A DNA stretch of 64,000 bases from Bacteriovoracia bacterium (GCA_030431635.1 JAUIIL010000002.1:418587-482586); one strand, 5' to 3'. Counted from the first letter of the stretch, positions 1 to 8,638 are shown. Notes: a model not told the origin generated them from the letters alone. Numbers and translations are program-made.

Positions 1-392
1 TTAAAAAGAAAAATCGCAAAGAGCTGGCAATTATTAAATAAGCTATAGACCAGATAAGTAATGTGTTTATATTGAAAAATACTAACGGGGTAGACGATAA
101 ACCTATTTAAGGTTCCATCATAGATTTCTCTTGAGAGAAATCCAATATCTTCACCAAGCATGGCCTTGGCCACAAGGACAGCTGTTAGATAGTAGTGAAT
201 AAAGTTAGTAAGATCATACCCTCCCATTTTTTCAACACCGTTGAACTCAAAAATAGCAAACCACAAAGAGTAAGAGAGGATCACTTGGAAAATAATGAGA
301 CCAACTTGGTTAACCCAAAAATCTGAACGGTAGGCGAGGATTTTTCTCACTTCCATTGAGATAACAGTCATTGGCCAGCGAAGACTTTTCAT
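1..392 (-). CDS. ABC-2 type exporter permease (3' part beyond window)
   Basis: The reading frame is open from the ATG at 392 to the window edge, giving about 130 residues. The protein starts MKSLRWPMTVISMEVRKILA and carries alternating hydrophobic segments, as in the N-terminal half of ABC-2 permeases (two to three membrane segments visible). Its ATG overlaps the stop of the upstream ATPase gene by 4 bp (ATGA), so the two are translationally coupled and should form one exporter. The substrate cannot be told from sequence; drug, lipid or polysaccharide export are all known for this family. The C-terminal half lies outside the window. Confidence 0.8.
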   Translation of the reverse strand, partial: MKSLRWPMTVISMEVRKILAYRSDFWVNQVGLIIFQVILSYSLWFAIFEFNGVEKMGGYDLTNFIHYYLTAVLVAKAMLGEDIGFLSREIYDGTLNRFIVYPVSIFQYKHITYLVYSLFNNCQLFAIFLF

Positions 393-1378
393 TGCTTACC
401 TTTAAGCATGATTTTCTCCACCAGATCTCCAATATCAGCACTTTCAATATTGAGGTCTTGAACTGGTAAGTTTTCTAAGGCCAATTGGCAGCTTTTGGCC
501 ACTTCATCTCGGTTAACTTTTATTCTTAAAACTCCTTCTTCAAAGCTTGTGATCGTTCCTAATTTTTTGGCAAAAGTCGAGACATCCTCAAAACTCCACT
601 CATCTTGTTTCAAATTCACATTAATAATTTTTTCAGGAGCATATTGAGAGCGAACCTCAGAAAGAGATCCATTATAAACAACACTTCCTTCTCTCATGAT
701 AACGATTCGCTTACACAGCTTTTCAATATCATCCATATAGTGAGAGGTGAGTATCATGGCTGGCTTAAACTCTTTTTGATAGGCCAAGAGAAAATGACGG
801 ATGGCCTTTTGAGCAGTGAGGTCCAAACCAATTGTGGGCTCATCTAAATAAACCACTTTAGGGTTGTGCAGAAGTGCGGCCATGAGCTCTACCTTCATTC
901 TTTCTCCAAGGGAGAGTTTTCGGACTTGAGTCTTTAGCTGATCTTTAACTCCGAGAGAGTCGGCCAGGAAAGCAATATTCTTTTTATAAACGGATTGTGG
1001 GATTTGATAAATCTCTTGTAACAGTAAAAAACTATCTAAAGCAGGTAAGTCCCACCATACCTGGGCTTTTTGTCCCATAATAAGGGCCATTTGCGAGCGC
1101 AGATTATTATCTCTACTCCATGGATCGATTCCTAATACTTTGGCAGAACCTGAAGAAGCATGAATAATTCCAGAGAGAATTTTAACCAAAGTTGTTTTTC
1201 CTGCTCCGTTAGAACCAATAAGACCTAAAATCTCTCCTTCTTTTACATGGAGATTTACTTTTTTCAGGGCATGCTTAATGATATATTCTCTTTTAAAAAG
1301 AGATTTAATTGAACCTTTAAGTCCTGGCTCTTTGACTGATACTTTAAACTCTTTGGATATTTCTTTTACTTCTATCAT
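389..1378 (-). CDS. ABC-2 type transporter ATP-binding protein
   Basis: A 329-residue ATPase that powers an exporter with the permease encoded directly downstream. Visible motifs are Walker A GSNGAGKTT (about residues 58-66), signature LSLGE (about 155-159), Walker B VVYLDEPTIGLD (about 174-185) and the switch His in LTSH. It has about 100 residues after the ATPase core, as in the NatA/DrrA-like ATPases of ABC-2 systems. The gene ends in a 4 bp overlap with the permease. The family and its role as an exporter ATPase are clear; the cargo is unknown. Confidence 0.92.
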   Translation of the reverse strand: MIEVKEISKEFKVSVKEPGLKGSIKSLFKREYIIKHALKKVNLHVKEGEILGLIGSNGAGKTTLVKILSGIIHASSGSAKVLGIDPWSRDNNLRSQMALIMGQKAQVWWDLPALDSFLLLQEIYQIPQSVYKKNIAFLADSLGVKDQLKTQVRKLSLGERMKVELMAALLHNPKVVYLDEPTIGLDLTAQKAIRHFLLAYQKEFKPAMILTSHYMDDIEKLCKRIVIMREGSVVYNGSLSEVRSQYAPEKIINVNLKQDEWSFEDVSTFAKKLGTITSFEEGVLRIKVNRDEVAKSCQLALENLPVQDLNIESADIGDLVEKIMLKGKQ

Positions 1379-1381
1379 AGC

Positions 1382-2545
1382 TTATTTCTTTCTTAGTAAG
1401 AGTCCCTTCAGATAATTTCCCTCAATAAATGATGAAGAAGAGGGGCAATCCTCATTTAAAAAATACTTTTTCTCAATATGATAATTCTTTAAATGAACAG
1501 AGACAATTTCCTCAAACTTCTTCATTTTTATACTGTGAGTGTTTAAAAAAAGCAGAAGATAACCATTTTTATTTAAAGCTCTGTCCATCTTCCCTAGGTA
1601 CTTTTTATAAAAATCGATGCTTTTTTTTCTCTTTCCTTTTAGAGAATAAGAGCTTGGAGGATCACAAATAATAAGATCAAATTTCTCTTTTGCCTGTTCT
1701 AAATAATCCTCAGCAGTCTTTTTGATGATTTGGTGCTTTTTCATATCAAATTGATTAAGCTCAAGATTTTCTTTCAACGTATTTAGAACTTTTTGAAAGG
1801 AATCAATACTTACAATATGACTTGCTTTTTTTTGATAAGCAAAAAGAGTGAATGCTCCGGTGTAGCAAAAGAGGTTGAGTATCTTTTTATTTTCAAAAAG
1901 ATTTTGATTTAGCAAACTTCTAATTGAAGCCATATCGGTATAAACACCATAGTCATACTGTTGACCAATATGAGTTTTTATTTGGTAACCAAATTCTTCA
2001 ACATTTGGACTATTTGTGGGATCTCCCCATATGAGCTCTGGTGGTTGTTGATGTGAGTAATTAATACTTCTTTCATGAAAGAAAAGGCTTTTGACCCAGT
2101 CAAAACGTTGCAGGATAATTTCTTTGAGACTATCTAGTTTATTTTTCCAAAAATAGGCACTTGTTTGAATGATAACAGCACTGGAGAGTTTTATAATATG
2201 AAGACCTGGTAGAGAATCAAGTTCCCCAAAACATAAATAGTAATGGTTTCTTGATTGAAGACTTGGCATTTGTTCTCTTTTTTGAAAACTCTGGATAAGT
2301 CTGTATTTTAGTTCTTTATCAAAATCACTTGGGGTTGTCGTTTGGGACCAAAGACGGGCCTTTACTTTTTTATGAGTGGGGTCGTTAATAAAAAGACCTA
2401 TTTCTTTTTCATCTCTATCTTTTCCAATAAAGAAAAAATCTTCTTGAGAAATTTTTTCACTGAACTCATCTGGTGTAACCCAGAAATGCCCATTTTTAAT
2501 CTCTCTAATAGTGGAGGGATGAAGAAGATATCGGTTCACTTTCAT
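1382..2545 (-). CDS. Class I SAM-dependent rRNA methyltransferase, RlmI-like
   Basis: 387 residues. An N-terminal PUA-like region is followed by a Rossmann methyltransferase core. Motif I reads NLFCYTGAFTLFA (about 222-234) and motif IV reads IICDPPSSY (about 291-299), the DPP signature of the RlmI/RlmK branch. E. coli RlmI makes m5C1962 in 23S rRNA; assigning the same target here is inference. The gene ends 3 bp before the ABC ATPase start at 1378 and begins just downstream of a small gene (2556-2774), so all four minus-strand genes from 2774 to 1 probably form one transcript. Confidence 0.82.
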   Translation of the reverse strand: MKVNRYLLHPSTIREIKNGHFWVTPDEFSEKISQEDFFFIGKDRDEKEIGLFINDPTHKKVKARLWSQTTTPSDFDKELKYRLIQSFQKREQMPSLQSRNHYYLCFGELDSLPGLHIIKLSSAVIIQTSAYFWKNKLDSLKEIILQRFDWVKSLFFHERSINYSHQQPPELIWGDPTNSPNVEEFGYQIKTHIGQQYDYGVYTDMASIRSLLNQNLFENKKILNLFCYTGAFTLFAYQKKASHIVSIDSFQKVLNTLKENLELNQFDMKKHQIIKKTAEDYLEQAKEKFDLIICDPPSSYSLKGKRKKSIDFYKKYLGKMDRALNKNGYLLLFLNTHSIKMKKFEEIVSVHLKNYHIEKKYFLNEDCPSSSSFIEGNYLKGLLLRKK

Positions 2546-2555
2546 AAATGAAAAA

Positions 2556-2774
2556 CTACTGCAAACGTCTTTTGATTTGGCTTTGCGTTTTATCTAACAA
2601 TTGCAATAAATGGTTAGTGAACTCAAAGGGATCATTTAAGAAGTCTTGTAATTGAAGCTCTTGAATAAGTTTTTCTACTTCCAGATCTTCTTTTTGGTTA
2701 AAAGGGTCATAGTTTTGGCAAATGAAGTCTAGCTTCGCTTTGTATTCTTGAAGTTTTTCTACGCTTTGTGCCAT
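2556..2774 (-). CDS. Small hypothetical protein, acidic/helical
   Basis: 72 residues starting MAQSVEKLQEYKAKLD and ending in a basic tail KRRLQ. I prefer the ATG at 2774, which has AGAG about 8 nt upstream; an in-frame GTG at 2813 would add 13 residues. There is no signal peptide or membrane segment, and the composition (E, Q, L, K) predicts all-alpha structure. It lies 10 bp upstream of the rRNA methyltransferase start and is probably the first gene of that transcript. I do not recognise the family. Confidence 0.6.
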   Translation of the reverse strand: MAQSVEKLQEYKAKLDFICQNYDPFNQKEDLEVEKLIQELQLQDFLNDPFEFTNHLLQLLDKTQSQIKRRLQ

Positions 2775-2833
2775 AAAAGATTCTCTTTGTTCTCTTTTTG
2801 TGGCCACTGTCACTTAAATAAGAGTTAAAGTCA

Positions 2834-3706
2834 ATGGGGACTATAGTGAAATTAATAACTTACATATTTCTTTTACTTATTTTTTTGCTTTTTTTTCAAC
2901 ACTATTTTTCATTCCCTGAATCAAAGAAAAAAAGCCCCACTAAAACTGTGAAAAACGATTTTTCAACCTTTCTGGGACATCTTCTTTTATCTGGGACTCA
3001 ACATATGCGGTTTGAGAAAATCCCTTTTTATCCTTTCTTTAGTGATCTCACAGCAAATATTTTAGAAAGGGGAAGGAAATCTGGCACAAGACCTCAAGCC
3101 GCCCTAAAAAAAATTAAAACTATTTTAATTAAAGATAAACTTTTTCAAAAAAGACTAAAAACAATAGTCATGGAGGGATATATTCAGTTTTCTCTGATCA
3201 GCGCTCTCACTTGGTCTCTGGTTGGATTTACTGCTTTTATGGGAATTACTGAAATATCCATACGTTTTAAGTTTTTTATCTTTCTCCTTCAACTTCTTGC
3301 TTTTTTGATTTACCTGCCAAGTTATTATTATTTAAAGAAGAAAAAAACTGATTTTATTCAACTTTTTCTCAAAAAACTCTACTTACTCCAAATTAATCTT
3401 GAGGCTTCTCTTTCTATCAAAAGAGCTTTTGAAGAGTCTCAGCTCAATGAAGTTTTTAAAATAAGACCAAAAAGGTTTGAAATTTTTCTTAATCGACTAG
3501 AGTTTTTATTAAAAGAATTTCAAAAATCCGGAGGCCATATCATTGAAGAGTTAGAAAATCTAAAAGAAGAACTTTGGAACGAGTATCAACTTCTCTTAGA
3601 AGAGCTTGAAAAAGAGTGTAAAGTCTTAAGGCTCGGGCTTATTTTTCTTTTCTTTATTCCCTCTTATTTTCTCTACATTTTCGCCATGTTACCCAGTCTA
3701 AATTGA
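2834..3706 (+). CDS. Membrane protein resembling TadB/TadC (T2SSF-like)
   Basis: 290 residues. There is an N-terminal membrane segment (about 5-23), a cytoplasmic stretch, two central membrane helices (about 120-160), a long charged helical domain (about 165-265) and a C-terminal membrane segment. The TM - helical domain with a GGHIIEEL-type turn - TM layout is that of type II secretion F / TadB-TadC platform proteins. The similarity is weak and judged by eye. The nearby minus-strand Tad locus (5.4-9.8 kb) lacks any other TadB/C candidate, which supports the guess. Only one such protein is present, where typical Tad systems have two. It could instead be an unrelated membrane protein. Confidence 0.5.
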   Translation: MGTIVKLITYIFLLLIFLLFFQHYFSFPESKKKSPTKTVKNDFSTFLGHLLLSGTQHMRFEKIPFYPFFSDLTANILERGRKSGTRPQAALKKIKTILIKDKLFQKRLKTIVMEGYIQFSLISALTWSLVGFTAFMGITEISIRFKFFIFLLQLLAFLIYLPSYYYLKKKKTDFIQLFLKKLYLLQINLEASLSIKRAFEESQLNEVFKIRPKRFEIFLNRLEFLLKEFQKSGGHIIEELENLKEELWNEYQLLLEELEKECKVLRLGLIFLFFIPSYFLYIFAMLPSLN

Positions 3707-3712
3707 CGGTGC

Positions 3713-3724
3713 GTAAAGCTTTAC
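3713..3724. promoter_or_regulatory. Perfect 12 bp palindrome overlapping the ettA promoter
   Basis: GTAAAGCTTTAC is a perfect palindrome. It lies in the 70 bp gap before ettA and overlaps the candidate -35 box at 3721-3726. That position suits an operator, but no regulator is known and a palindrome of this size can occur by chance. Confidence 0.3.
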
Positions 3725-3749
3725 ACAGTCGCTTCCTTTCTGATTTAAT
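3721..3749 (+). promoter_or_regulatory. Candidate sigma70 promoter for ettA
   Basis: The boxes TTACAC (3721-3726) and TTTAAT (3744-3749) are separated by 17 bp. They lie 28 bp before the ettA start codon at 3777, which is preceded by the ribosome binding site AAGGATAAAG. Each box matches the consensus at four of six positions. Confidence 0.4.
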
Positions 3750-3776
3750 AGGGCAAATTTGTGATAAGGATAAAGT

Positions 3777-5459
3777 ATGAATGATAAGCAAATCATTTTC
3801 TCTCTTTCTGGTTGTGGAAAAGTTTACCCTGGAAAAAAACAAACCCTAAAAGATATTTCTCTTTCTTTTTTTTACGGGGCTAAAATTGGAATCTTAGGGC
3901 TTAACGGATCAGGGAAAAGTACTTTATTAAGAATTATTGCTGGAGTTGATAAAGACTTCTTAGGAGAACTGCATATTTCAAAGGGCTACCGTGTTGGTTA
4001 CCTTGAGCAAGAACCGCAACTTGATCCAGATAAAACCGTGCTTGATATTGTTAAAGAGGGAGCACAGGAAACAGTTGATCTTTTAAAAGAGTTTGATGAT
4101 TTAAATGCAAAGTTTGCTGAACCTATGAGTGATGATGAAATGAACGCTCTACTGGATAAACAAGGTAAGCTTCAAGACAAGTTGGATGCGGCTAATGCGT
4201 GGGATCTTGATAGCCGTTTAGAGTTAGCGATGGATTCATTGAGATGTCCTCCTTCTGAGCAAAAAATTGGAGTTCTCTCAGGTGGGGAGAAAAGAAGAGT
4301 TGCTCTTTGTCGTCTTCTACTGCAAGAACCAGAAATTCTTTTATTAGATGAACCAACGAACCACTTAGATGCTGAAACTGTTTTTTGGTTAGAAAGACAT
4401 CTTCAAAATTATAAAGGAACAGTTATTGCGATTACTCACGATAGGTATTTTCTCGATAATGTCGCTGGTTGGATACTTGAATTAGACCGAGGGAAAGGTA
4501 TTCCGTGGGAAGGAAACTATTCATCGTGGTTAGAGCAAAAACAAAAAAGACTTTCTCAAGAGAAGAAAGAACAAGGAAAACTTGAGAAGGCCATGGCCCG
4601 AGAACTTGAGTTTATTAAGAGTTCTCAAAAAGCTCGCCAATCAAAAGGGAAAGCTAGGATTGCTAATTATGAGAAAATGTTAGAGCAATCAAAAACTGAA
4701 AAAAGAAATGAAACAAATCAGTTGTGGATTCCACCAGGGCCTAGGTTAGGTAATAATGTTATCAATGTTGAGAATATCACCAAGGCATTTGGCGATAAGG
4801 TGCTTTACGAGAACCTTACTTTCAAACTTCCTCCTGGAGGGATTGTGGGTGTTATTGGAGCCAACGGAGCCGGTAAGACAACTCTCTTTAGAATGATGGC
4901 CGGAAATGAAAAACCTGATAGTGGAAATATCACTTTTGGAGAAACTGTTAAGATGGCCTATGTTGATCAGGGGCGTCTAATGGATTCAGATAAAACGATT
5001 CTTGAGGAGATTGCTGCTGATAGAGATCTTATTAATGTAGGTGGGCGAGAGATAAATGCGAGGGCCTATGTTTCAAAATTTAATTTCACGGGCGATGATC
5101 ATCACAAAAAAGTAGGGGAACTCTCAGGTGGAGAACGCAATCGAGTTCACTTGGCCAAAATGCTCACTCAAGAGTTTAATGTTTTAATGCTGGATGAGCC
5201 AACAAACGATCTTGATGTTAATACTCTAAGAGCTCTAGAAGAAGCTCTAGAGGACTATGCTGGTTGTGCAGTTATTATCTCCCACGATAGGTATTTCTTA
5301 GATAGATTAGCAACTCATATCCTTGCTTTTGAAGGAAATGGAGAGGTTGTCTGGTTTGAAGGAAACTTTGATGATTATCTAGAAGATAAGAAAAGGCGTT
5401 TAGGTGAGGATGCTCTTACGCCAAAAAGACTGAGTTACAAAAAGTTGACTCGGGCTTAA
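3777..5459 (+). CDS. ettA: Energy-dependent translational throttle protein EttA (ABC-F)
   Basis: 560 residues, the usual EttA length (E. coli 555). It has two ABC cassettes: Walker A GLNGSGKST and GANGAGKTT, signatures LSGGE twice, and Walker B LLLDEPTNHLD and LMLDEPTNDLD. Between them are the arm and linker regions. The C-terminus (LGEDALTPKRLSYKKL) is the characteristic EttA ending. In E. coli, EttA binds the ribosomal E site and couples the ADP/ATP ratio to the first peptide-bond step. The 3' end overlaps the convergent cpaF-like gene by 44 bp, both frames being coding there. Confidence 0.95.
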   Translation: MNDKQIIFSLSGCGKVYPGKKQTLKDISLSFFYGAKIGILGLNGSGKSTLLRIIAGVDKDFLGELHISKGYRVGYLEQEPQLDPDKTVLDIVKEGAQETVDLLKEFDDLNAKFAEPMSDDEMNALLDKQGKLQDKLDAANAWDLDSRLELAMDSLRCPPSEQKIGVLSGGEKRRVALCRLLLQEPEILLLDEPTNHLDAETVFWLERHLQNYKGTVIAITHDRYFLDNVAGWILELDRGKGIPWEGNYSSWLEQKQKRLSQEKKEQGKLEKAMARELEFIKSSQKARQSKGKARIANYEKMLEQSKTEKRNETNQLWIPPGPRLGNNVINVENITKAFGDKVLYENLTFKLPPGGIVGVIGANGAGKTTLFRMMAGNEKPDSGNITFGETVKMAYVDQGRLMDSDKTILEEIAADRDLINVGGREINARAYVSKFNFTGDDHHKKVGELSGGERNRVHLAKMLTQEFNVLMLDEPTNDLDVNTLRALEEALEDYAGCAVIISHDRYFLDRLATHILAFEGNGEVVWFEGNFDDYLEDKKRRLGEDALTPKRLSYKKLTRA

Positions 5460-6501
5460 AGAGTTCTATTTCATCAAAATAAATGTGAGAGTCTTCAGAG
5501 TTATGAACCTTAATAACTTGTTCAATTTTCTTGTCTTTCAAATAGACAACATAATCAACATTTCGACAAATAAGTTTTAGGGTCAATTCGTAAGAGAGGG
5601 CCTTACTTTCTGAAAAAAGGTTAAAAAGAAGAGTAAGTCTATGGAGAGTGTCTTCACAACTGTTGGCATGAATTGTTGAAAGTAGGCCTTGGTGTCCACT
5701 ATTCATAGCAAGGATGAAAGGAGTGATTTCACTAGAGCGGATTTCTCCAAGGATAAGCCTTTGGGGGCTCATTCTTAAAACATAAGCGCAATAGTCTTTT
5801 AGTGATTGTTCATCGTTTTGTAATAAGTGTGAAAAATAAGGACTATCACAGTATATCTCATGTGAATCTTCAAGAATACAGACGTGTTCCATTGGGTCGA
5901 TGTGTGAAATAAGTGACCTTAAAAATGATGTTTTCCCTGAACCCGTTGAACCAGCGAAAATAATATTGCTTTTCTTTTTTAAAAGTTGAAGGAAGAAGTT
6001 TTGTTGTTCAAAGTTCAATTGAAAATCTTCAAGTTGAAAATGATTATCTCTTAAAATACGAATAAAAAGCTTAGACTTTGCTTGAGAGTTAATACTCTGA
6101 TGCACTAACGTATTCCTTAAAATAAGGTTGTTCATTTTATGAGTAAAACTAATAAAAGGATTTAGTGTGTTCCATTTTTGCTCGTATTTAAGTGACATGA
6201 TTTCAAGTGCAAGTTGAAAATCATCTTGGTTAAGATTATCTATGAATACTTCTTTTATTTCTTGAAAGGTATAAATAATGACTTTTTGATGTGAGTGGAA
6301 GTGAACTTCATTAATATCTTCTTTGATAAAACTTTTTATACAGTTAATCTCAATAATATTTTGATACCAGTTATTGATGATTTCTCGATGCTCGACACTT
6401 AAGTCTTCGAACTCTTCATATAAGTCTGCAAGAGAAAGAAGATGTCCGTGGCCAAGACTTCTCGTGATGAACTGATGGCATTGCTCTTCAACTCTATTCA
6501 T
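5416..6501 (-). CDS. CpaF/TadA-type secretion ATPase
   Basis: 361 residues, short for the family (usually above 420). Walker A is GSTGSGKTS. The Walker B and Asp-box region follows (ILEDSHEI, RLILGEIRSSE), then the His box STIHANSCEDTLHRL. All residues needed for a working hexameric traffic ATPase appear present, and the N-terminal domain is reduced. The start is taken as the ATG at 6501, which overlaps the secretin stop by 8 bp; a TTG at 6510 is the alternative. It is the last gene of the minus-strand Tad-like operon and should power pilus assembly or secretion through the secretin. Confidence 0.85.
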   Translation of the reverse strand: MNRVEEQCHQFITRSLGHGHLLSLADLYEEFEDLSVEHREIINNWYQNIIEINCIKSFIKEDINEVHFHSHQKVIIYTFQEIKEVFIDNLNQDDFQLALEIMSLKYEQKWNTLNPFISFTHKMNNLILRNTLVHQSINSQAKSKLFIRILRDNHFQLEDFQLNFEQQNFFLQLLKKKSNIIFAGSTGSGKTSFLRSLISHIDPMEHVCILEDSHEIYCDSPYFSHLLQNDEQSLKDYCAYVLRMSPQRLILGEIRSSEITPFILAMNSGHQGLLSTIHANSCEDTLHRLTLLFNLFSESKALSYELTLKLICRNVDYVVYLKDKKIEQVIKVHNSEDSHIYFDEIELFKPESTFCNSVFLA

Positions 6502-7762
6502 GGTTTTCAACTTTTAAGTAGCCGTAGATATGTTTATAGTTTCTTTGGTGGTTAGATGATTGGAATATTCTTCCAAGGAGAGGGATATCTCCTAAGAGTG
6601 GGATTGATTTTTTAGTTCGAGCACTACTTCTAAATGCAATTTTAAAAAGAGTTATAGGTTTATTTATTTTCACAAATAAGCTAGAGGATTCTTTACTTCC
6701 TTTTATATTTTGAGCATCAGGTGATGTGAGAGAAGTTTGATATTCCATTTCATGCCCTGACTTGTTTTTTTTGAGTGCGAGTTTTACTTGTAACCCAGAG
6801 AATTTCCACTGAGTTTGGGAAATAATGTTACTGCTACTCACCAGGCTTGAAAAAGGTATTTCAGCACCCACTTTAATAAGAGCTTTTTTATTCACTTGCA
6901 TAAGGACTTCAGGCTCGGCCAATGTTGACACAGAGATATTTTGTTTGGCCAACTGAATAAGATTATTCTCAACAAGAGCTCTTGTTCCTTTTTCAAATAA
7001 ACTTTGCATAGTAGTTTGAACTTGATCGAGACCTAGGGAGAACTCTTGTCCATCTAGTCGTTCAAATTGGATGAATTTTAATTTAATTTTATAGTTATGA
7101 TATTCTTTTGAAATATTTGTTTGCACGAATTCAATGGAGTAATTGTTTTTTAAGTAATTTATTTTAGGAGTCAAAGACTTATCCTGAGAATTTAGTAAGC
7201 ATTTAATTGTAAGAAGTTCTTCATTGCAGGAAATTTCATAAAAACCTTCTCCCATAATTTCTTCATAAACTTTTGAAATAAGCTCATTTCTCAATTCTTG
7301 CCCTAGGTAGGATTGCAGAAAAAGTGTTTTTTTATTATTTTGTTCTAATTTTTTTAGCATGAGGTACTGCTCTAGCCTTTGTATTTTTCCATGAGTAATA
7401 ACAAGGTCTCCTTTGATGGAATGAGGAATCCTTTGAAAATTAAGAAGCTCTTTTATTTGTTGGTTTCTCAGGTGGGTTCTCTTATCAGTCACATAAATAT
7501 GGTAGGTTTTCTTCTGTTTATCGGACCAAATAATGAGATCGCTAAAGCCAATTCCCTTTCCTTTAATAAGGAATTTCTCTTTATCTTTCAGGTATTTATG
7601 AGAAATAACGTCTTTATTTCCTATTGAAAACTCACCTAATTTCAACACTTTGAGTGATTTTTGTTCACCTTTGCTGAGGAAGATTGTTTCAGTGGCCTGT
7701 GTGGTTTCTGCATAGCACAAAAATGGAAATACCAGCAAGAAGACTTTGACATACGACTCCAT
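6494..7762 (-). CDS. Secretin, CpaC/RcpA-like outer-membrane channel of the Tad locus
   Basis: 422 residues from the ATG at 7762, chosen because MESYVKVFLLVFPFLCYA is a clean signal peptide; an in-frame extension to 7939 would run through another gene. After it comes a T2SS/T3SS pilus N-domain (TIFLSKGEQKSLKV..., about 25-95). The C-terminal secretin domain contains the hallmark IPLLGDIPLLGRIFQS (about 393-408). Secretins form the outer-membrane ring for the Flp pilus or secreted substrate. No separate pilotin is obvious. Confidence 0.85.
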   Translation of the reverse strand: MESYVKVFLLVFPFLCYAETTQATETIFLSKGEQKSLKVLKLGEFSIGNKDVISHKYLKDKEKFLIKGKGIGFSDLIIWSDKQKKTYHIYVTDKRTHLRNQQIKELLNFQRIPHSIKGDLVITHGKIQRLEQYLMLKKLEQNNKKTLFLQSYLGQELRNELISKVYEEIMGEGFYEISCNEELLTIKCLLNSQDKSLTPKINYLKNNYSIEFVQTNISKEYHNYKIKLKFIQFERLDGQEFSLGLDQVQTTMQSLFEKGTRALVENNLIQLAKQNISVSTLAEPEVLMQVNKKALIKVGAEIPFSSLVSSSNIISQTQWKFSGLQVKLALKKNKSGHEMEYQTSLTSPDAQNIKGSKESSSLFVKINKPITLFKIAFRSSARTKKSIPLLGDIPLLGRIFQSSNHQRNYKHIYGYLKVENHE

Positions 7763-7778
7763 GAAAGTTACATATAAT
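7746..7778 (+). promoter_or_regulatory. Promoter boxes for the embedded small basic-protein gene
   Basis: Perfect TTGACA (7746-7751) and TATAAT (7773-7778) hexamers lie upstream of the ATG at 7806. Their spacing of 21 bp is longer than the usual 16-18, so one box may pair with a weaker partner (TACATA at 7769-7774 would give 17 bp). They overlap the start codon of the opposing secretin gene. Confidence 0.5.
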
Positions 7779-7805
7779 GGTCTATTTCTACTTAAAGAGG
7801 TTGTC

Positions 7806-7934
7806 ATGGGTTCAAGAACGAAAAAAACACGTATTATTCGTAAGAATAAAGTAAAAAGTGCCGGTAAGAAAAGAAAGGCCGAAAATAAAAACAAGGGAAC
7901 AACTCCTAAGTTTGCTATCCACGAAGATAAATAA
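7806..7934 (+). CDS. 42-residue basic protein encoded inside the Tad locus
   Basis: The protein begins MGSRTKKTRIIRKNKVK and ends TPKFAIHEDK; roughly a third of its residues are Lys or Arg. The ATG has AGAGG 6 nt upstream, good promoter boxes lie at 7746-7778, and a perfect hairpin terminator follows at 7961. It therefore looks like a complete free-standing gene in the 173 bp between two minus-strand Tad genes. Composition suggests binding to RNA or DNA, or a ribosome-associated protein. I do not recognise a named family. Confidence 0.75.
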   Translation: MGSRTKKTRIIRKNKVKSAGKKRKAENKNKGTTPKFAIHEDK

Positions 7935-7935
7935 T

Positions 7936-8247
7936 TCATCTTTCTCCTCTTGTTTTTTGCGAGAAGATCATAAATGATCTTCTCATTATTTTTTCTGCCG
8001 CTTTCATTATCCTAAGTTCTCCTTTTCCATTAAGGCAAAGGTGAAGAACTTGTTGCTGAGCTCTCGCAACACATTTTTCCACATGATGGTAACTGATAAG
8101 CTTTGGGGATATTTTATACTTCTCTAGTAGGACAATATTAAGCTCTTTCAAGTTCTCGGCATTGGTATAATCAACTGTGATGATGCCGGCTTCTAGTCTA
8201 GGCAAAAAGAAAAATAAAAACAAAATACTTTTAATCAAAAGAGACAT
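7936..8247 (-). CDS. Small secreted protein of the Tad locus
   Basis: 103 residues from the ATG at 8247, chosen because it opens a signal peptide (MSLLIKSILFLFFFLPRLEA); the longer frame to 8340 would bury it. The start overlaps the stop of the preceding gene by 17 bp. The mature part has two Cys residues (CVAR..., HLCLNG), possibly a disulfide. The last 20 codons overlap the hairpin terminator of the opposing basic-protein gene. No family is recognised; its position between the CpaB-like gene and the secretin suggests a periplasmic accessory role. Confidence 0.65.
   Translation of the reverse strand: MSLLIKSILFLFFFLPRLEAGIITVDYTNAENLKELNIVLLEKYKISPKLISYHHVEKCVARAQQQVLHLCLNGKGELRIMKAAEKIMRRSFMIFSQKTRGER
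7961..7997 (+). terminator. Rho-independent terminator of the small basic-protein gene
   Basis: GAGAAGATCAT (7961-7971) and ATGATCTTCTC (7974-7984) form a perfect 11 bp stem, followed by ATTATTTTTTC. It lies 26 nt after the stop of the 42-residue gene. It is also inside the end of the opposing minus-strand CDS. Confidence 0.8.
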
Positions 8248-8638
8248 CTTTTGCTCCTTGTTGGTGTAGATAATCTTTTGGAAGAACTTCAAAAAAGTTT
8301 TCCTTATTGATGAAAAACTTAATACTTTCATTAGGGACATCTAAAGTTACGTTTTGGTTTTTATCCTCTTCGCTCAGAAACCCTTCTTCCGTTTCTTGTT
8401 TTTCAAGGAGAAAGACTTCTGCTATATAAACGCCTTCACTTTTATTTCTAATAATCACTTCTTTTTGCTCTATAAAAGGTGTTAAAAGAGTTGCAGGGAT
8501 CACTACTTGAGAGTAGTTGATTCTTTGAACTTTTCCTTGAGATTCGTTTGATGGGAAAAAGAAAAAATAAAAAACTAAGTTTGATGAAAGAATTAAACAT
8601 AGAAGTCTTACTATTTGTTTGAAGTTAATTGATTTCAT
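8231..8638 (-). CDS. Short CpaB/RcpC-like Tad protein
   Basis: 135 residues from the ATG at 8638, which has a near-perfect AAAGGAG 5 nt upstream. One N-terminal membrane segment (about 9-27) is followed by a periplasmic part. The pieces VVIPATLL and NVTLDVPNESIKFF recall the CpaB/RcpC pattern (SAF-like start, then the VTLxV..E.A..L strand-helix). Full-length CpaB is near 300 residues, so this is either a heavily reduced version or an unrelated anchor protein. It sits where cpaB normally sits, just upstream of the secretin. The family call is inference. Confidence 0.5.
   Translation of the reverse strand: MKSINFKQIVRLLCLILSSNLVFYFFFFPSNESQGKVQRINYSQVVIPATLLTPFIEQKEVIIRNKSEGVYIAEVFLLEKQETEEGFLSEEDKNQNVTLDVPNESIKFFINKENFFEVLPKDYLHQQGAKDVSFD

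Noticed and set aside
7763..7939. N-terminal extension of the secretin to an upstream start
   Set aside because: It would run through the antisense basic-protein gene and bury the clear signal peptide that begins at the ATG 7762.
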